Origin: Christensenella sp. UBA7707
Lineage (GTDB): Bacteria > Bacillota > Clostridia > Christensenellales > CAG-138
Assembly (NCBI GenBank): GCA_002482435.1
Contig: DLFZ01000006.1
Location: 4,056 to 11,136 of the forward strand
DNA: 7,081 nt
Direction of reading: 5' to 3'
Shown here: in pieces, positions 5,882 to 7,081 of the stretch
Numbering within the stretch: the first letter of the stretch is position 1
How the letters are laid out: every line of letters begins with the position of its first letter
The notes under the pieces: model-generated
The model's input: only the letters and a program-made list of their open reading frames with translations
Databases searched by the model: none
Told to the model about the DNA's origin: nothing
Position numbers and translations under genes: made by a program

Positions 5882-7081
5882 TTATTGATAAAGAAAAGTG
5901 ATCGCCAGCGCCCCATAGGCGTTGAATAAGATGCCCAAAAGGGCGATGAATTTTTCGTAGCGCTTGGATTCCCACGCGCCCGAACGCAAAAAGTAGAAAA
6001 GCGCCAGCGGGAGCATGTCCACCGTATAGCGTGCCCCAAACTGCCAGCCACCCATGGTTTTGTGCATACACAAAAGAAGGATGTTAAGCGCCATCGCAAA
6101 AAGAAGCGAAAGCGAACCTGCGTTAACGCGTTTTTTGAACGCATCCTTTGCAACACGGATGAAAAGCAGAAGAAAAAGCGGGTTTGCGATGTAGAACATG
6201 AAGCCGTTGAAATAAGCGAACTTGAGCCTGAAGTTTAAATCCACCGTTACGGGCCGCACGAACAGATTAAAAAGGTTTTCCGGCACATAAGAAAAGGAAA
6301 ACTGCCCTTCGGGGGATTCCAAAAACTCCGGCAAATAGTTGTGCCCGAACTCAAACGGGTTTTGGAAGCGGGCGTAATTGTACCACATATACGCCCCCGC
6401 GATGAGCACCGGAAAAACGAGGCAGCGCGCCTGTAAAAGCGCCGTTTTAAAAAAGCCCTTCCCCTCATTTTCACGATCGAGCTTGTAAAACCATACGAAC
6501 AGCGGCAAAAAGCAAACTGCGGAAAACGGCCTGCACCCCACAGCGAGCGCAACAAGGGCATACGCGAGCACACGCCGGTTTTCAAGTGCTGCAAGTACCA
6601 TCCATGTAAGAAGAAGCATGTTGAGCGCCTGCGCCTGAAACCACACGCCGCCGTTGGTGCTCATCCAAAGCATATTGCTGCCCCACACATAAAAAAGCGC
6701 GAGGAAGGCCGCGGTAGAAGGCGTGGTTCCATTGAAACGAAGCGCCTTGTAGGCAAGCGTCACGGTGAGCATGGCGTAAGCGACCATTACGAGGTTGTTG
6801 GGTGTGTTTTCGCCAAACAAAAAGGTGAGCGGCAGCATGACAACCGATGGAAGCGGCGGGAACGAAACAAAATAGTTCCCGTTGTAGGTAGCAAGTTCAA
6901 GCCATGGGTAGTTTTGCCCAAGGCCTACTTTACCCTCGCGCCAGGCAAGCGCCTGCAGGGTATAGCTGTCCCACTCGGAATGAACAAAAAGCGTGCCACC
7001 CAAAAGGTCGTGCAGCAAAACATACCCAAACAGCATCAAAAGAAGCGCATACAGTAGCTCCTGTTCGACCCCACGCTTTTT
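5882..7081 (-). CDS. Polytopic membrane protein, GT-C glycosyltransferase-like, 5' end outside window
   Basis: The frame is open to the window edge, giving 399 residues. The ATG at 7036 and TTG at 7039 have no ribosome site at normal spacing and fall inside the first hydrophobic helix, so the true start is probably upstream of the window. About 10-11 membrane spans can be drawn, roughly at residues 9-29, 72-90, 95-114, 122-140, 150-166, 172-200, 220-238, 289-310, 322-340, 355-367 and 375-398. The first loop carries HSEWD (34-38), an acidic motif where GT-C enzymes place their catalytic aspartate, then a YNGNYFVSFPPLP stretch (66-78) like the Y-x-G-x-YY-x-x-x-PP region of GT39-like proteins. 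Near the C terminus FGARYTVDMLP (348-358) resembles the G-x-RY segment common there. I infer a polyprenyl-phosphate-sugar-dependent transferase acting at the outer membrane face, but the substrate is unknown and a non-enzymatic membrane protein is not excluded. It precedes the cyclophilin gene by 18 bases. Confidence 0.7.
   Translation of the reverse strand, partial: KKRGVEQELLYALLLMLFGYVLLHDLLGGTLFVHSEWDSYTLQALAWREGKVGLGQNYPWLELATYNGNYFVSFPPLPSVVMLPLTFLFGENTPNNLVMVAYAMLTVTLAYKALRFNGTTPSTAAFLALFYVWGSNMLWMSTNGGVWFQAQALNMLLLTWMVLAALENRRVLAYALVALAVGCRPFSAVCFLPLFVWFYKLDRENEGKGFFKTALLQARCLVFPVLIAGAYMWYNYARFQNPFEFGHNYLPEFLESPEGQFSFSYVPENLFNLFVRPVTVDLNFRLKFAYFNGFMFYIANPLFLLLFIRVAKDAFKKRVNAGSLSLLFAMALNILLLCMHKTMGGWQFGARYTVDMLPLALFYFLRSGAWESKRYEKFIALLGILFNAYGALAITFLYQ

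Noticed and set aside
5713..6156. Minus-strand open frame spanning the membrane protein/cyclophilin junction
   Set aside because: It is out of frame with two well-supported genes, rich in Arg, Ser and Thr, and has no motif.
5882..7039. Complete membrane protein starting at the TTG (7039) or ATG (7036)
   Set aside because: Both starts fall inside the first hydrophobic helix without a properly spaced ribosome site, and the frame is open through the window edge, so the gene is probably truncated by the window.

Overview
The window reads as one densely packed, leftward operon. All seven protein genes lie on the minus strand, and I found no convincing gene on the plus strand. Transcription order, from high to low coordinates, is: a polytopic membrane protein (5' end cut by the window edge), a cytoplasmic cyclophilin, aroB, aroA, aroC, a chorismate mutase-shikimate kinase fusion, and a two-domain family-2 glycosyltransferase (3' end cut by the window edge). 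No gene-free stretch exceeds 47 bases. No RNA gene, mobile element, CRISPR array, promoter or convincing terminator is visible.

The likely source is a moderately GC-rich member of the Clostridia or a close Firmicutes relative. The signs are strong GGAGG/AAAGGAG ribosome binding sites, AroC and AroA motifs of the clostridial type (for example the GGG-x-FSGR-x-T form in chorismate synthase and the VSSQFISGLLFALPLL block in AroA), and the compact operon. This is inferred from remembered family motifs, not from a search.

The central block (1378-5363) encodes four of the seven shikimate-pathway steps plus the first committed step toward Phe/Tyr. AroB makes 3-dehydroquinate. The kinase half of the fusion makes shikimate 3-phosphate, AroA makes EPSP, AroC makes chorismate, and the mutase half of the fusion turns chorismate into prephenate. 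DAHP synthase, 3-dehydroquinate dehydratase, shikimate dehydrogenase, and prephenate dehydratase/dehydrogenase are not in the window. Junctions are very tight: GTGA between the cyclophilin gene and aroB, ATGA between aroB and aroA, 16 bases between aroA and aroC, and TGATG between aroC and the fusion. At the three overlapping junctions the Shine-Dalgarno sequence sits inside the last codons of the upstream gene.

The flanking genes point to cell-envelope glycan work. Upstream is a membrane protein resembling GT-C transferases; downstream is a GT2 protein related to rhamnosyl/O-antigen-type transferases. The points most worth a second look are the mutase-kinase fusion with almost no linker, the loss of expected nucleotide/metal-binding acidic residues in both domains of the GT2 protein, and a compact 372-residue EPSP synthase with alanine at the position equivalent to E. 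coli Gly96. I see no clearly new defence or mobile system here.
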